A DNA stretch of 35,553 nt, taken from contig NZ_NKUI01000056.1 of NCBI RefSeq assembly GCF_014845115.1, positions 1 to 35,553 on the forward strand. Reading direction: 5' to 3'. This document shows positions 1 to 9,273 of this stretch, one piece after another. Made by a program: the position numbers and the translations under genes. Position 1 is the first letter of the stretch. Each line of letters starts with the position of its first letter. Under the pieces are notes generated by a model. It made no database searches. It saw nothing but the letters and a program-made list of their open reading frames with translations, and was not told where the DNA came from. The stretch comes from Methylorubrum zatmanii (GTDB taxonomy: Bacteria; Pseudomonadota; Alphaproteobacteria; Rhizobiales; Beijerinckiaceae).

Positions 1-1145
1 GGCGAGGAGATCGTCCGGGCGTTGCGCCAGTGCCGGTCGAGGGCGTGTCGGCGGCTCGTGGCCGAGGCGCCCAGCGCATCGAACAGGATCGTGCCCGCGT
101 CGAGGACGAGGCCGGTCAGCACGCTCTGGGCCTGCGCCAGCTCGATCTCCGCCGCGACGTTGATCGCGTGCGCCTCCGCCTCGGCGAGACCGGTGACCCG
201 CGCCTCGTAGGCGCGCTGCACGGCCTGGGCCGCCTGAAGATTGATCGCTCCCGCCGCGTAGGCGAGGCTGTGCACCCTTCCCACCACCTGGAGCACCTGC
301 GGGTCGGCGCTGGGGCGGGCTCCGGCGGCGTGGGAATAGGTGCGGTTGCGCTCCCGCACCGCCCGCGCCACCTCGCCCGCCGCCGCCCGGGCGATCCCGG
401 TGAGGGTGGCCAGATGCACCGCCTGGAAGAAGGCGGGACCGTAGGGAAAGCGCACCTCCGTCCGCAGGGGCTCGCCCACGGCGGAGGCGTTGTCGAACAG
501 GGCGGTGCCGCTCGCGGTCAGCCGCTGGCCGAAGCCGTCCCAATCGTCGATCACCTCGACGCCCGGCCCCCGGGCCGGCACCACCACGGAGGTTTCCTCC
601 CCCGCCTCGCCGCTGCCGACGACATCGATCCAATCGGCGAAGAGCGAGCCCGTGGTGTAGTATTTCTGCCCGGTCAGGCCCCAGCCCTCGCCGCTGCGAT
701 GGATCCGGGTCGCGAAGCTGCCGACCGTGGCCGGCCCGGTCTCGGTCCAGGCGCCGCCGAACAGGTCGCCCGCCGCGAGACGGGCGATCCAGTGGGTCCG
801 GCGCGGACTTGCCGGGCTGCCGACGGTGTCCTCGGCGAAGCCGACATGGTTGCGCAGGGCCTGCGGCAGGTTGGAATCGGCTTCCGCCAGTTCGGCCAGC
901 AGCCCGAACAGATCGGGCAGGCTCGCGCCGAAGCCGCCTTCCGCTTCCGGCACCCGCAGGGCGCCGAAGCGCGCCTCCTTGAGCCAGCCGATGGCCTCGT
1001 AGGGCAGCTCCCGCTCCCGCTCGCGGGCCACGGCGCCCTCGCGGATGCGGGCGAAGATCGGGCGGAAGCGGGCGGCGAGGGCGTCGTAGCGCGGGCTCGG
1101 GGGCGTGCCCCATGCGGCCCATGCGGCGGTGTCGGACTGGCTCAT
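1..1145 (-). CDS. Acyl-CoA dehydrogenase-fold monooxygenase, DszC/SfnB-like (3' end cut off)
   Basis: The frame opens at the ATG at 1143-1145 and stays open to the left edge, giving 381 codons without a stop, so the C-terminus lies outside the window. The protein has an acyl-CoA dehydrogenase layout: helical N-terminal part, a middle beta domain (GQKYYTTGS, then GQRLTASGTALFDN) and a helical C-terminal part ending in HWRNART near residue 375. That last motif and the overall pattern are typical of the DszC/SfnB branch, whose members are FMNH2-dependent oxygenases or related enzymes of organosulfur use rather than fatty-acid enzymes. It is the last visible gene of a minus-strand run with a Liv-type importer and a DszA-class monooxygenase, and starts 32 bases after the livF stop. 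The substrate is unknown. An ordinary acyl-CoA dehydrogenase is the alternative, but the neighbours argue against it. Confidence 0.85.
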   Translation of the reverse strand, partial: MSQSDTAAWAAWGTPPSPRYDALAARFRPIFARIREGAVARERERELPYEAIGWLKEARFGALRVPEAEGGFGASLPDLFGLLAELAEADSNLPQALRNHVGFAEDTVGSPASPRRTHWIARLAAGDLFGGAWTETGPATVGSFATRIHRSGEGWGLTGQKYYTTGSLFADWIDVVGSGEAGEETSVVVPARGPGVEVIDDWDGFGQRLTASGTALFDNASAVGEPLRTEVRFPYGPAFFQAVHLATLTGIARAAAGEVARAVRERNRTYSHAAGARPSADPQVLQVVGRVHSLAYAAGAINLQAAQAVQRAYEARVTGLAEAEAHAINVAAEIELAQAQSVLTGLVLDAGTILFDALGASATSRRHALDRHWRNARTISS

Positions 1146-1177
1146 CGCGGATCTCGTCAGGTCGAAAGAGGAAAGGG

Positions 1178-1945
1178 TCAGTGCCGCGTCTCGTCCCCGG
1201 CGCCGCCGAGGTAGAGCGCGCCGAGTTGCCCGCTCGCGGCCAGCTCCGCGCTGGAGCCGGAGGCGACCACGCGCCCGCTTTCCAGCACGACGGCGCGATG
1301 GGCGTAGTCCAGCACGAGGTTGGCGCTCTGCTCGGCCACGAGCACGCTGACGCCCTCCTCGCGGTTCAAGCGGGCGACGATCTCGAAGATCTCGGCGACG
1401 ATGATCGGCGCCAGCCCCATGGAGGGCTCGTCGAGGAGCAGCAGGGTCGGGCGGGTCATCAGGGCGCGCCCGATCGCCACCATCTGCTGCTCGCCGCCGG
1501 AGGTCAGCCCGGCCTTGGCGCCCCGCCGCTGCTTGAGGCGGGGAAACCACGCGTAGATCCGCTCCAGATCCTCGGCGAGCTGGCGCCGGCTCGGACGGCG
1601 GAGATAGCCGCCGGTCAGGAGATTCTCCTCGACCGTGAGCTGGCCGAAGACGTGGCGCCCCTCCAGCACCTGGACGATGCCGCGAGCCACGAGATCCGCC
1701 GGATCGAGGCGCTGTATCGCCTCGCCCCGCCAGCGGATGGCGCCGCGCCGCAGGGTGCCGCGTTGGGCACCGAGCAGGTTGGAGATGGCGCGCAAGGTCG
1801 TGGTCTTGCCGGCCCCGTTGGGGCCGATCAGCGCGACGATCTCCCCCTGCGCGACGGAGAGGGAGACGTCGCGCAGGGCCAGGATCGAGGCGCCGTAGAC
1901 CGCCTCGACGGACTCGACATCGAGGAAGGCGGCACCAGTGCTCAT
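1178..1945 (-). CDS. livF: Branched-chain-type ABC importer, ATP-binding subunit LivF
   Basis: 255 residues, the usual LivF size. Walker A is GPNGAGKTT (about residues 42-50), the signature is TSGGEQQM (first position Thr instead of the common Leu) and Walker B is LLLLDEPS. It is one of two ATPases, with LivG, that power a hydrophobic-amino-acid-transporter-family importer at the inner membrane. Its ATG overlaps the stop codon of the upstream binding-protein gene (ATGA, 1942-1945), so the two are translationally coupled. The transported compound cannot be read from this subunit. The symbol states family membership, not proven leucine transport. Confidence 0.93.
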   Translation of the reverse strand: MSTGAAFLDVESVEAVYGASILALRDVSLSVAQGEIVALIGPNGAGKTTTLRAISNLLGAQRGTLRRGAIRWRGEAIQRLDPADLVARGIVQVLEGRHVFGQLTVEENLLTGGYLRRPSRRQLAEDLERIYAWFPRLKQRRGAKAGLTSGGEQQMVAIGRALMTRPTLLLLDEPSMGLAPIIVAEIFEIVARLNREEGVSVLVAEQSANLVLDYAHRAVVLESGRVVASGSSAELAASGQLGALYLGGAGDETRH

Positions 1946-3318
1946 TGGGCGCTCGCCTCGGCGGTGTCGTCGGAGCGGGGCGTGATGCCCTTCTCCTTGG
2001 CATAGGCCGCCGCGCGCTCGTAGATCACCGGCAGCAGCAGCTCACGGTCCGACTTCACCCAGCCGTTGCTGACGATGGTCCACTTGGCGCCGTCCCATTG
2101 CAGCACCTTGCCGGCGCCGCCGCCCTCGTGGTCCTTGGCCGAGAGGCGCAGCGGCTGGACGAGGCCATCGGCGCCGATCTGCTTCAGCCGGGCTTCGTCG
2201 AGCACGAGATGCTCCAGGCCCCACTGCGTCTCCTCGCCGTTGAGGGGCCGTTTGCCGAAGCGCGCCTGCGCCGTGCGGATCGCCTCGACGGCGATGATCG
2301 TCTCGATCAAGCCGGAATTGTAGTAGACGGAACCGAAGCTCTTCAGGTCCTTGAGGTCGCTCTTGCCCTGATCGACGATGGCGGCCTTGATCTTCTTGGT
2401 GATCTCGAAGTCCTGGCCGGCCGGGAACGGAGTGATGGCGAGATAACCCTTGCCGACGCTGCCGGCCGGGCGCACGTCCTCCTCCGAGCCGGACCAGATG
2501 CCGCCGATGATGCGGTCGACCGGGAAGCCGGTCTTGGCCGCGGTCTTGATCGCCACCGGGGTCATCACGCCCCAGCCGCGCAGGAACACCCAATCGGGCT
2601 TGATCTGGCGGATGCGCGCCCATTGCGCCGACTGGTCGTTGCCCGGATGCGGCACCGCGATCTGGATGTTCTCGAAGCCGTAGGTCTTGGCGAGCAGGTC
2701 GAGCGGGACTTGCGTCTCCTTGCCGTAGGGAGAATCGTGATAGACCGTCGCGATCTTCACGCCCTTGAGCTTGTCCTTACCGCCGACCTGCTCGGCGATG
2801 TAGTTCACCACCGAGGATGCCTCGCTCCAGAAGCTGAACAGCACCGTGAAGCTGTAGGGGAAGACGCGGCCGTCGATGGCCTCGGTGCGTCCATAGCCGG
2901 TGGTCAGCAGCGGGATCTTGTCGGCGACCGACTTCTCGGTGAGCGCCTTCGAGACCGGATCGCCGTGCGGCAGGAAGACCGGCACCGGCGAACCCTCACG
3001 GCCGCCCTTCTGCCGCTCGTAGCACTCGACGCCCTTCTCGACCGCCCATTCGGTCTCGCACTCGTCCCAGAACAGCTTGACGCCGTTGATGCCGCCCTCG
3101 ACCTCGTTGAGGTAGCGCAGGTAATCGATGATCCCGGCCCAGGACGGGATGCCGGATGAGGCGTAGGCGCCGACGCGGAAGGTCGCGAGGGGGAAGTACT
3201 GCTTCGGGGCCTGGGCACCGGTCTCGTCCGCTGCCGAGGCCGAGGGCGCGAGGGCGGGGAGGCCGGCAAGGCTCGTCGCAAGGGCGACGGCGCGCAGGGC
3301 GCGGGACAGGCGTGTCAT
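1942..3318 (-). CDS. Periplasmic substrate-binding protein of a Liv-type ABC importer
   Basis: 458 residues, opening with a Sec signal peptide: basic MTRLSRALR, a hydrophobic stretch, then SASA-ADE, giving likely cleavage near residue 29. The mature part is a two-lobed periplasmic-binding-protein type I fold of the LivK/urea-amide group (for example FRVGAYASSGIPSWAG and the segment around GGINGVKLFWDE). It would capture the ligand in the periplasm and hand it to LivHM. GGAGAA lies a few bases upstream of the ATG. It sits between livM and livF. Because the same operon encodes a monooxygenase and a DszC-like protein rather than amino-acid enzymes, the ligand is probably not a branched-chain amino acid; this is inference. 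Confidence 0.9.
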   Translation of the reverse strand: MTRLSRALRAVALATSLAGLPALAPSASAADETGAQAPKQYFPLATFRVGAYASSGIPSWAGIIDYLRYLNEVEGGINGVKLFWDECETEWAVEKGVECYERQKGGREGSPVPVFLPHGDPVSKALTEKSVADKIPLLTTGYGRTEAIDGRVFPYSFTVLFSFWSEASSVVNYIAEQVGGKDKLKGVKIATVYHDSPYGKETQVPLDLLAKTYGFENIQIAVPHPGNDQSAQWARIRQIKPDWVFLRGWGVMTPVAIKTAAKTGFPVDRIIGGIWSGSEEDVRPAGSVGKGYLAITPFPAGQDFEITKKIKAAIVDQGKSDLKDLKSFGSVYYNSGLIETIIAVEAIRTAQARFGKRPLNGEETQWGLEHLVLDEARLKQIGADGLVQPLRLSAKDHEGGGAGKVLQWDGAKWTIVSNGWVKSDRELLLPVIYERAAAYAKEKGITPRSDDTAEASAQ

Positions 3319-3354
3319 CGGTCGGTTCTCCGGAAAGGGCTTTGCGAAAGGGGA

Positions 3355-4404
3355 TCAGCAGGCGGGGCGGCGCAGGCGGCCGAGCAAGGCGGCGAGGCCA
3401 TTGGGCTCCTTGATCAGGAAGCCGATGATGAGCGCCCCGAAGATGATGCGCTGGAGGTTCGAGATCTGTCCGCCGTCGAGGGCGCCGCCGAGGGCGGCGT
3501 TCGACAGGTGCGTCAGCAGGATCGGCAGGAGGACGATGAAGGCCGCGCCGATGAAGCTGCCCGACAGGCTGCCCAACCCGCCGATGATGATGATGAACAG
3601 CGCCTGGAAGGAGCGGTCGAGATCGAAGCTGCGGGCATCGACGGTGCCGAGATAGGCGAAGGCCCAGAGCGCGCCCGCGATGCCGCTCACCGCCGCCCCG
3701 ACGAAGAAGGCGGAGAGCTTGGCCCGGGCCACCGGCACGCCGATCACCGCAGCGGCGGTCTCGCCGTCGCGCACCGCCCGCCAGTTCCGGCCGGTCTGGC
3801 TGCCGACGAGGCGCCACGCCACGACGGTGACCACGGTGACGCTGGTCAGCGTCAGGGCGTAGCGGCCGGCCGGGCTCGACAGGTCATGGCCGAGAAAGAC
3901 GAGGCGGGGGGCCGAGATCGCGCTGGAGGTGGCGTAGTTCGAGAACCAGCCGACCTGATTGAAGATCCACTCGATCAGGAACTGCGCCGCGAGCGTCGGC
4001 GCGATCAGGTAGAAGCCCTTGATGCGCAAGGACGGCAGGCCGACGACGAGCCCGACCGCTCCGGCGATGAGGCCGCCACCCGCGAGGCTGACCGGCAGCG
4101 GCAGTTCGGGCAGGCGCAGCAGCAGGTTGTAGGTGGCGTAGGCCCCCACCGCCATGAAGGCGCCGGTGCCGAGGGACGCCTGACCCGCATAACCCATGGT
4201 CAGGTTCAGGCCGAGCCCGGCCAGCGCCATGATCAGGAACGGGATCAGGATCGCGTTGTACCAGTAATCGGTGGCGGTGAGCGGGATCGCGACGAAGGCG
4301 ACGGCGAGGAGCAGGGCGAGACCGGCGGTCCGAGCCGGGAGCGCGGGCAGGGCCGGACGACGGCCGGCTCCGAGACCGGACAGGGTGGCGAGGGCGGGGG
4401 GCAT
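3355..4404 (-). CDS. livM: Branched-chain-type ABC importer, permease LivM
   Basis: 349 residues from the ATG at 4402-4404. The alternative GTG at 4428 would overlap livH and is less likely. There are about nine hydrophobic segments, with the LivM-typical block MGYAGQASLGTGAFMAVGAY and, near the end, IIIIGGLGSLSGSFIGAA, the EAA-like loop that contacts the ATPases. It is the second inner-membrane permease of the importer. The start lies 4 bases after the livH stop and 36 bases separate it from the binding-protein gene, so it is part of the operon. Confidence 0.92.
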   Translation of the reverse strand: MPPALATLSGLGAGRRPALPALPARTAGLALLLAVAFVAIPLTATDYWYNAILIPFLIMALAGLGLNLTMGYAGQASLGTGAFMAVGAYATYNLLLRLPELPLPVSLAGGGLIAGAVGLVVGLPSLRIKGFYLIAPTLAAQFLIEWIFNQVGWFSNYATSSAISAPRLVFLGHDLSSPAGRYALTLTSVTVVTVVAWRLVGSQTGRNWRAVRDGETAAAVIGVPVARAKLSAFFVGAAVSGIAGALWAFAYLGTVDARSFDLDRSFQALFIIIIGGLGSLSGSFIGAAFIVLLPILLTHLSNAALGGALDGGQISNLQRIIFGALIIGFLIKEPNGLAALLGRLRRPAC

Positions 4405-4408
4405 GGCG

Positions 4409-5290
4409 TCAGACTCTCTCGATGGCACGTTCGCCGAAGAGGCCGGCCGGCCGCACCAGCAGGAAGGCGACCGCGAGGGCGTAGGCGAACCAGGTGGAGA
4501 CGGAGCCGCCGAGCAGCGGTCCGAGATAGATCTCGGCGAGCGCGTCGGCTGCGCCGACGATGAGGCCGCCGACGATGGCGCCGGTGATCGAGGTGAAGCC
4601 GCCGATGATCAGCACCGGGAGTGCCTTCAGCACCACGAAGGTGAGGGAGAACTGCACCCCCTGGCGCGCGCCCCAGAGCAGGCCCGCCACCAGGGCGACG
4701 AAGCCGGCCACCGCCCAGACCGCCGCCCACAGGACCGGCAGCCGGATACCGATGGAGAGTGCCGCTTGCGGATCGTCGGCGACCGCCCGCAGCGACACGC
4801 CGATCCGGGTGCGCTCGAAGAACAGCGCCAGGGCGATCACCAGGGCGCCGGCGGCGAGGGCCGCCACCAGATCGAAGGAGCTGAGCTGGATCGGGCCGAT
4901 CTCGACCGGCAGGTCGCTGATGCCGAGATCGAGTTCGTGGACGCTCGCGCCCATCAGGACCTGCGAAGCCCCCTCGATCACGTAGGACAGGCCGAGGGTG
5001 GCCATGAACAGCGTGATCTGCGAGCGGTTGACCAGCGGCCGCAGCACCACCCGCTCGACGGCGACCGCCAGCGTCACCATCACGGCCAGGGTGATCAGGC
5101 CGGCGAGCCAGAACGGCACGTCCCGCTCGGTCAGCGTCACGAAGGTGAGCGCGGCGCAGAGCACCATCGCCCCTTGGGCGAAGTTGAACACGCCCGAGGC
5201 CTTGTAGATCAGCACGAACCCGATCGCGACGAGGGCGTACATCACGCCGGCGAGCAGACCGCCCGCGAGCGTCTCCAGGAAGAAACTCAT
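4409..5290 (-). CDS. livH: Branched-chain-type ABC importer, permease LivH
   Basis: 293 residues, standard LivH size, with eight or so membrane segments. Family blocks are LAGGLLAGVMYALVAIGF at the N-terminus, FNFAQGAM, and IIGGFTSITGAIVGGLIVG as the ATPase-contact loop. It pairs with LivM to form the transmembrane channel. It follows livG after a 10-base gap in the same minus-strand operon. Confidence 0.93.
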   Translation of the reverse strand: MSFFLETLAGGLLAGVMYALVAIGFVLIYKASGVFNFAQGAMVLCAALTFVTLTERDVPFWLAGLITLAVMVTLAVAVERVVLRPLVNRSQITLFMATLGLSYVIEGASQVLMGASVHELDLGISDLPVEIGPIQLSSFDLVAALAAGALVIALALFFERTRIGVSLRAVADDPQAALSIGIRLPVLWAAVWAVAGFVALVAGLLWGARQGVQFSLTFVVLKALPVLIIGGFTSITGAIVGGLIVGAADALAEIYLGPLLGGSVSTWFAYALAVAFLLVRPAGLFGERAIERV

Positions 5291-5300
5291 GGGGCGCCCC

Positions 5301-6071
5301 TCAATGCGGCTTGCCGAGATAGGCCGCGATCACGGCCGGGTCGTTGCGGACGGCGTCGGGGGGGCCGTCACCGACCTTGCGGCCGTAATCGAGCACCACG
5401 ACGTGGTCGGACAGGCTCATCACCACGCCGATATCGTGCTCGATCAGCACGATGGTGGTGCCGCGCTCGTCGCGGGCCGCCGCGATGAAGCGGGCCATCG
5501 CCCGTTTCTCCTCGCCGTTCATGCCGGCCATCGGCTCGTCGAGGAGCAGGAGCGTGGGCCGGGCCACCAGCGCGCGGGCGAGATCGACCCGCTTCTGGAT
5601 TCCGTAGGGAAGCGTCGCGACGATGCGGTCGCGGTAGGGCGTCAATTCGAGGAAGCCGAGCGTCTCCTCCGCCGCCGCGCGGAAGCGGCGCGCCTCGGCG
5701 GCGTCGCGGGGGAGCCCCAGCGCGTGCTCGACCAGCGTGGTGCGGCTGTGTCGCGCGAGGCCGGCGAGCACGTTGTCGAAGACGCTGAGGCCGGAGAACA
5801 GGGCCGCGTGCTGGAAGGTGCGCCCGATCCCCCGCCGCGCCGCCGCGCCGGGGCGGATCGAGCGCAGGCGCTCGCCGTCGAAGGCAACATGGCCTTCATC
5901 GGCCCGGTAGACGCCGTTGAGGATGTTGAGCAGGGACGACTTGCCCGCCCCGTTCGGGCCGATGAGCGCGCAGATCTCGCCGCGCTCGACCGAGAAGCTC
6001 AGGGCATGGATCGCCTTCAGCCCCTTGAACGAGAGGGAGACGTCGGAGAGTTCGAGGATCGGGTCCGCCAT
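5301..6071 (-). CDS. livG: Branched-chain-type ABC importer, ATP-binding subunit LivG
   Basis: 256 residues from the ATG at 6069-6071 (MADPILELSD). The frame runs open further upstream, but that part overlaps the monooxygenase gene and carries no family sequence. Walker A is GPNGAGKSS, the signature is the degenerate LPYGIQKRVD usual for LivG, and Walker B is LLLLDEPMAGMN. It is the partner ATPase of LivF. It starts 8 bases downstream of the monooxygenase stop, which ties transport to the oxygenase in one transcript. Confidence 0.93.
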   Translation of the reverse strand: MADPILELSDVSLSFKGLKAIHALSFSVERGEICALIGPNGAGKSSLLNILNGVYRADEGHVAFDGERLRSIRPGAAARRGIGRTFQHAALFSGLSVFDNVLAGLARHSRTTLVEHALGLPRDAAEARRFRAAAEETLGFLELTPYRDRIVATLPYGIQKRVDLARALVARPTLLLLDEPMAGMNGEEKRAMARFIAAARDERGTTIVLIEHDIGVVMSLSDHVVVLDYGRKVGDGPPDAVRNDPAVIAAYLGKPH

Positions 6072-6079
6072 CCTGAGCC

Positions 6080-7483
6080 TCACTCCGCCGCTTCCAGGCG
6101 GGAGGCTTGCCGCGCCTTCACCGCCTCGATGTCGCGGTAGCCATGGGCCGGATGGGTCTCCGGCAGGAGCGGCCCGCGCTCGAACAGTTTTTCGCGCAAG
6201 GTTCCGGGGCGGTATGCCTTCGGGTAGACGCCACGCCGCTGGAGTTCGGGCACCAGCAGGTTGACCGTGTCCTCGAAGGTTTCCGGTGTCACCGCGTAGG
6301 CGAGGTTGAAGCCGTCGACGTCGGTCTCCTCGACCCATTCCTGGAGGATGTCGGCCACCGTCGCGGCCGAGCCGACGAAGACCGGGCCGATTCCGCCGAT
6401 GCCGCCCCAGCGGGCCAGTTCCGCGATCGACCACGGCTTCTCGGCGGAGGAGAAGCTCTCGACCATCGAGACGATGGCGTTGGTCTCGACCTTCTTCACC
6501 AGATCGGTCGGCGCATATTGGCCGAAATCGATCCCGCTCCAGCCCGACATGAACACCAGCGCGCCGTCATAGGAGGTGTAGGACTGGTATTCCTCGAACT
6601 TCTTCTGCGCCGCCTCGTCGGTCTCGGCGACGATGACGGTGGTGAGATTGTAGATCAGCACGTCGCGGGCCGAGCGGCCGGCGGCGACGGCCTTCGCCCG
6701 CACGTCGGCGACATAGGCCTTGAGCATGGATTTCAGCGGCGCGCCGACGAAGACGCACTCTGCGTGTCCCGCCGCGAAAGCCTTGCCCGGCCCGGAGGCG
6801 CCGGCTTGGTAGAGCACCGGCGTGCGCTGGGGCGAGGGTTCGCAGAGATGGTAGCCCGGCACGGTGAAGTGCCGGCCGCGATGATCGATCTCGTGGACCT
6901 TCGACGGGTCGGTGAAGATCCGCCGCTCACGGTCGCGCAGGACCGCGCCCTCTTCCCAGCTGCCCTCGAACAGCTTGTAGAGCACCTCGACATATTCGGC
7001 GGCGACCTCGTAGCGGTTGTCGTGGCGCTGAAGCCCCGACTGGCCGACATTCTTCGCCCCGCTCTCGAGATACGAGGTGACGATGTTCCAGCCGACGCGG
7101 CCCTTGGTGTGGTGGTCGGCGGTCGAGAGGCGGCGGGCGAAGGTGTAGGGGTGCTCGAACGAGGTCGAGGCGGTGATGCCGATGCCGAGATGCTCGGTGG
7201 CCAGCGCGATCGGGGCGGCGAGCTGGAGCGGGTCGTTGACCGGGATCTGCGCCGCCTGATGCAGGGCGTGCCAGTTCGACCCCTTGTAGACGTCGTAATA
7301 CCCCACGACGTCGGCGATGAAGATCCCGTCGAAGATGCCCCGCTCCAGCGTGCGGGCGAGATCCTGCCAGTATTCGAGATCCTTGTACTGCCAGGAACGG
7401 TCGCGCGGATGGGCCCAGAGCCCCGGCGACTGGTGGCCGACGCAGTTCATGTCGAAGGCGTTGAAGCGGATCTGGCGCGTCAT
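6080..7483 (-). CDS. LLM-class FMN-dependent monooxygenase, NtaA/SnaA/DszA family, DmoA-like
   Basis: 467 residues, a full-length bacterial-luciferase-like TIM barrel of the two-component flavin monooxygenase family. Seen in the sequence: NAFDMNCVGHQSPG at the start, ARTLERGIFDGIFIADV, ARRLSTADHHTKGRVGWNIVTSYLES (family core), and PVLYQAGASGPGKAFAA (FMN phosphate region). The N-terminal NAFDM-C--HQS pattern recalls dimethylsulfide monooxygenase DmoA of Hyphomicrobium as I remember it; this needs an alignment. Such enzymes use reduced FMN from a separate reductase, which is not in this window, to split C-S or C-N bonds. The gene lies between a porin and livG on one strand. The linked importer suggests a polar substrate rather than volatile dimethylsulfide. 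Confidence 0.88.
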   Translation of the reverse strand: MTRQIRFNAFDMNCVGHQSPGLWAHPRDRSWQYKDLEYWQDLARTLERGIFDGIFIADVVGYYDVYKGSNWHALHQAAQIPVNDPLQLAAPIALATEHLGIGITASTSFEHPYTFARRLSTADHHTKGRVGWNIVTSYLESGAKNVGQSGLQRHDNRYEVAAEYVEVLYKLFEGSWEEGAVLRDRERRIFTDPSKVHEIDHRGRHFTVPGYHLCEPSPQRTPVLYQAGASGPGKAFAAGHAECVFVGAPLKSMLKAYVADVRAKAVAAGRSARDVLIYNLTTVIVAETDEAAQKKFEEYQSYTSYDGALVFMSGWSGIDFGQYAPTDLVKKVETNAIVSMVESFSSAEKPWSIAELARWGGIGGIGPVFVGSAATVADILQEWVEETDVDGFNLAYAVTPETFEDTVNLLVPELQRRGVYPKAYRPGTLREKLFERGPLLPETHPAHGYRDIEAVKARQASRLEAAE

Positions 7484-7536
7484 GAGACTTCGTCTGTTGA
7501 GGGGATCGGCGGGCGGGGCGGGGTGAGCGGATGGGC

Positions 7537-8997
7537 TCAGCCCGGAGCGAGGCCGAAGATCGAGCCGAGCGGCACGATCAGCGTGGCGCCGACATAGAAG
7601 CCGTCCTTCGTCCGGTTGGCGGTGTAGGGATTCCAGTAGGAATTGCCGTTCACGAGGTATTGGACGACCGGCTCGAAGAAGATGCCCTTGCCGAGCGCCA
7701 GGTGGGCGTTGGCCTCGAAGATCAGCTTGTCGCGGGAATAGGCGCCGCCCGGGCCGCCGGAGATGAAGTTGGCGTCACCGAGGAACTGCGCGTAGTCGGC
7801 GGAGATGCGCTGCCAGTTGACCTTGATGCCGTAGCGGTCGAGCGGCCGGCTCTGGTCGGGCGCCTGCAGGGTGAGGCCGGCAAACGCGTTCCAGCGGATC
7901 GGCACCGTGGTGTCCGGGGCGTAGGCGAGGCTGGTATAGGCCTGGATCGAGGTCGGGTTGAGGTTGGCGGCCTCCGCCCCGCCATCGGCCCGCCAGATCA
8001 CCTGTGAGCCGGTCAGGATCACGCCCGAGGTGCCCGCGTGCAGCCGCACCGGATCGCCCGGATTGAGCCCCTTCGACGTGCCGTAGATCGTCCTGAGGTT
8101 ATCCTCGTGGTCGGCGGTGTTGTAGAAGCCGGTCAGGGCGATGCGGCTCGGGTAGAGGTCGGTCGCGAAGGTGGTGGAATGGCCGATCTCGGCCAGCGTC
8201 AGCACGCCGTTCAGCGGCTCGTGGCCCCAATCCCAGCCGGAGGAGAAGTTCGCTCTCCCGGTCACGGCGAAGGCGCCGGCCTGGATGTAGCTCTCCGGGG
8301 TGATCTTGTAGGCGACGTTGGCGCCCCACACCCCGTAGAGCGGCGAGGAGATCGAGCCGTTGATCTGCAGGATGTCCTGGAAGCAGCTCACGCTCGATTG
8401 GCACGGGGGCAGGGCGTAGTAGCGGTTGGGATGGGTGCGCCCGACCTCGATGGCGAGGCGGTCGTCGAGCAGGCGTTGCTCGTAGGTGAGGACCGAGAGC
8501 CGGGCGATGTCCCGGTTGAAGGTCGGCTGGTAGCCGATGGTGGTGTCGCCGATATCGGCGCCCATGTTGCGGTTGTTCCAGCGCAGGCCGAAGAAGGTCT
8601 CGGTGAGGTGGAAGAAGCCGCCGCGGATGCCGGCGAGCTTATCGAGATCCGCGTCGAGGCTGAGGACGTAATAGGCGGAATTGGAGAGCTGGCCGGGGCG
8701 CAGGCCCGCGCTCGGATTGGCGAAGAAGAAGTTGTAGGCGTTGACGTCGAAGCTCAGTCCGGCCGCGGCGAGCGAGGCGGCGTAGGGCGCGAGCGGCCCG
8801 TGCCATTTCACGACGCCGTCGGGGGCGACGCCGATGGCCTCCGGGTCGGTCGCGGGGCCGGCTTCCCCGGTGAAGCGTTCCACCGCGCTCGGCGATTGCG
8901 CCTGGCTGGGCGCCGCGGCGAGCGGCAGGGTGCAGGCAAGTCCGGTGGTCAGGAGCAGGCGGCGCAGGGCGGGCGGCAGGGTCAGGACGTTCGGCAT
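7537..8997 (-). CDS. OprB-family (carbohydrate-selective type) outer-membrane porin
   Basis: 486 residues from the ATG at 8995-8997. This start was chosen because it begins a clear signal peptide (MPNVLTLPPALRRLLL, then LPLAAAPSQAQ). An upstream ATG at 9084 would add 29 residues with no such character. The rest shows alternating amphipathic beta strands, for example NAYNFFFANPSAG, GFFHLTETFFGLRWN, and a C-terminal GFYVGATLIVPLGSIFG, as in OprB porins. It probably forms the outer-membrane entry route for the compound handled by the downstream monooxygenase and importer. The gap to the monooxygenase gene is 53 bases. It is the first gene of the eight-gene run, so the operon promoter should lie in the gene-free stretch above 8997. 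Confidence 0.85.
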   Translation of the reverse strand: MPNVLTLPPALRRLLLTTGLACTLPLAAAPSQAQSPSAVERFTGEAGPATDPEAIGVAPDGVVKWHGPLAPYAASLAAAGLSFDVNAYNFFFANPSAGLRPGQLSNSAYYVLSLDADLDKLAGIRGGFFHLTETFFGLRWNNRNMGADIGDTTIGYQPTFNRDIARLSVLTYEQRLLDDRLAIEVGRTHPNRYYALPPCQSSVSCFQDILQINGSISSPLYGVWGANVAYKITPESYIQAGAFAVTGRANFSSGWDWGHEPLNGVLTLAEIGHSTTFATDLYPSRIALTGFYNTADHEDNLRTIYGTSKGLNPGDPVRLHAGTSGVILTGSQVIWRADGGAEAANLNPTSIQAYTSLAYAPDTTVPIRWNAFAGLTLQAPDQSRPLDRYGIKVNWQRISADYAQFLGDANFISGGPGGAYSRDKLIFEANAHLALGKGIFFEPVVQYLVNGNSYWNPYTANRTKDGFYVGATLIVPLGSIFGLAPG

Positions 8998-9273
8998 CAG
9001 GCTCGTTTTCAGGCAGACGCGCACAGGTCGTCGGGCTGGCGCGAAACCGGCCATGAACCGGTTCGAGGGAGCGCCAGCCTGCATCGCGCAGGGATTTGCC
9101 AGGGGAGGCCGGCGAAGGCGGGCGAGAACCCGTCCGCCGTGCAGGCCGCTGTTCCGACGAAGGACGAGCGAAGGCTTGGGGCCGTCCCTCGTTCCTCCTT
9201 GGATGCCGATGATTATTCGGAAACGTGACCTGTCCGGTCAATGAAATTGGTTGCTGTTTTTCGTGCGGGTCGT

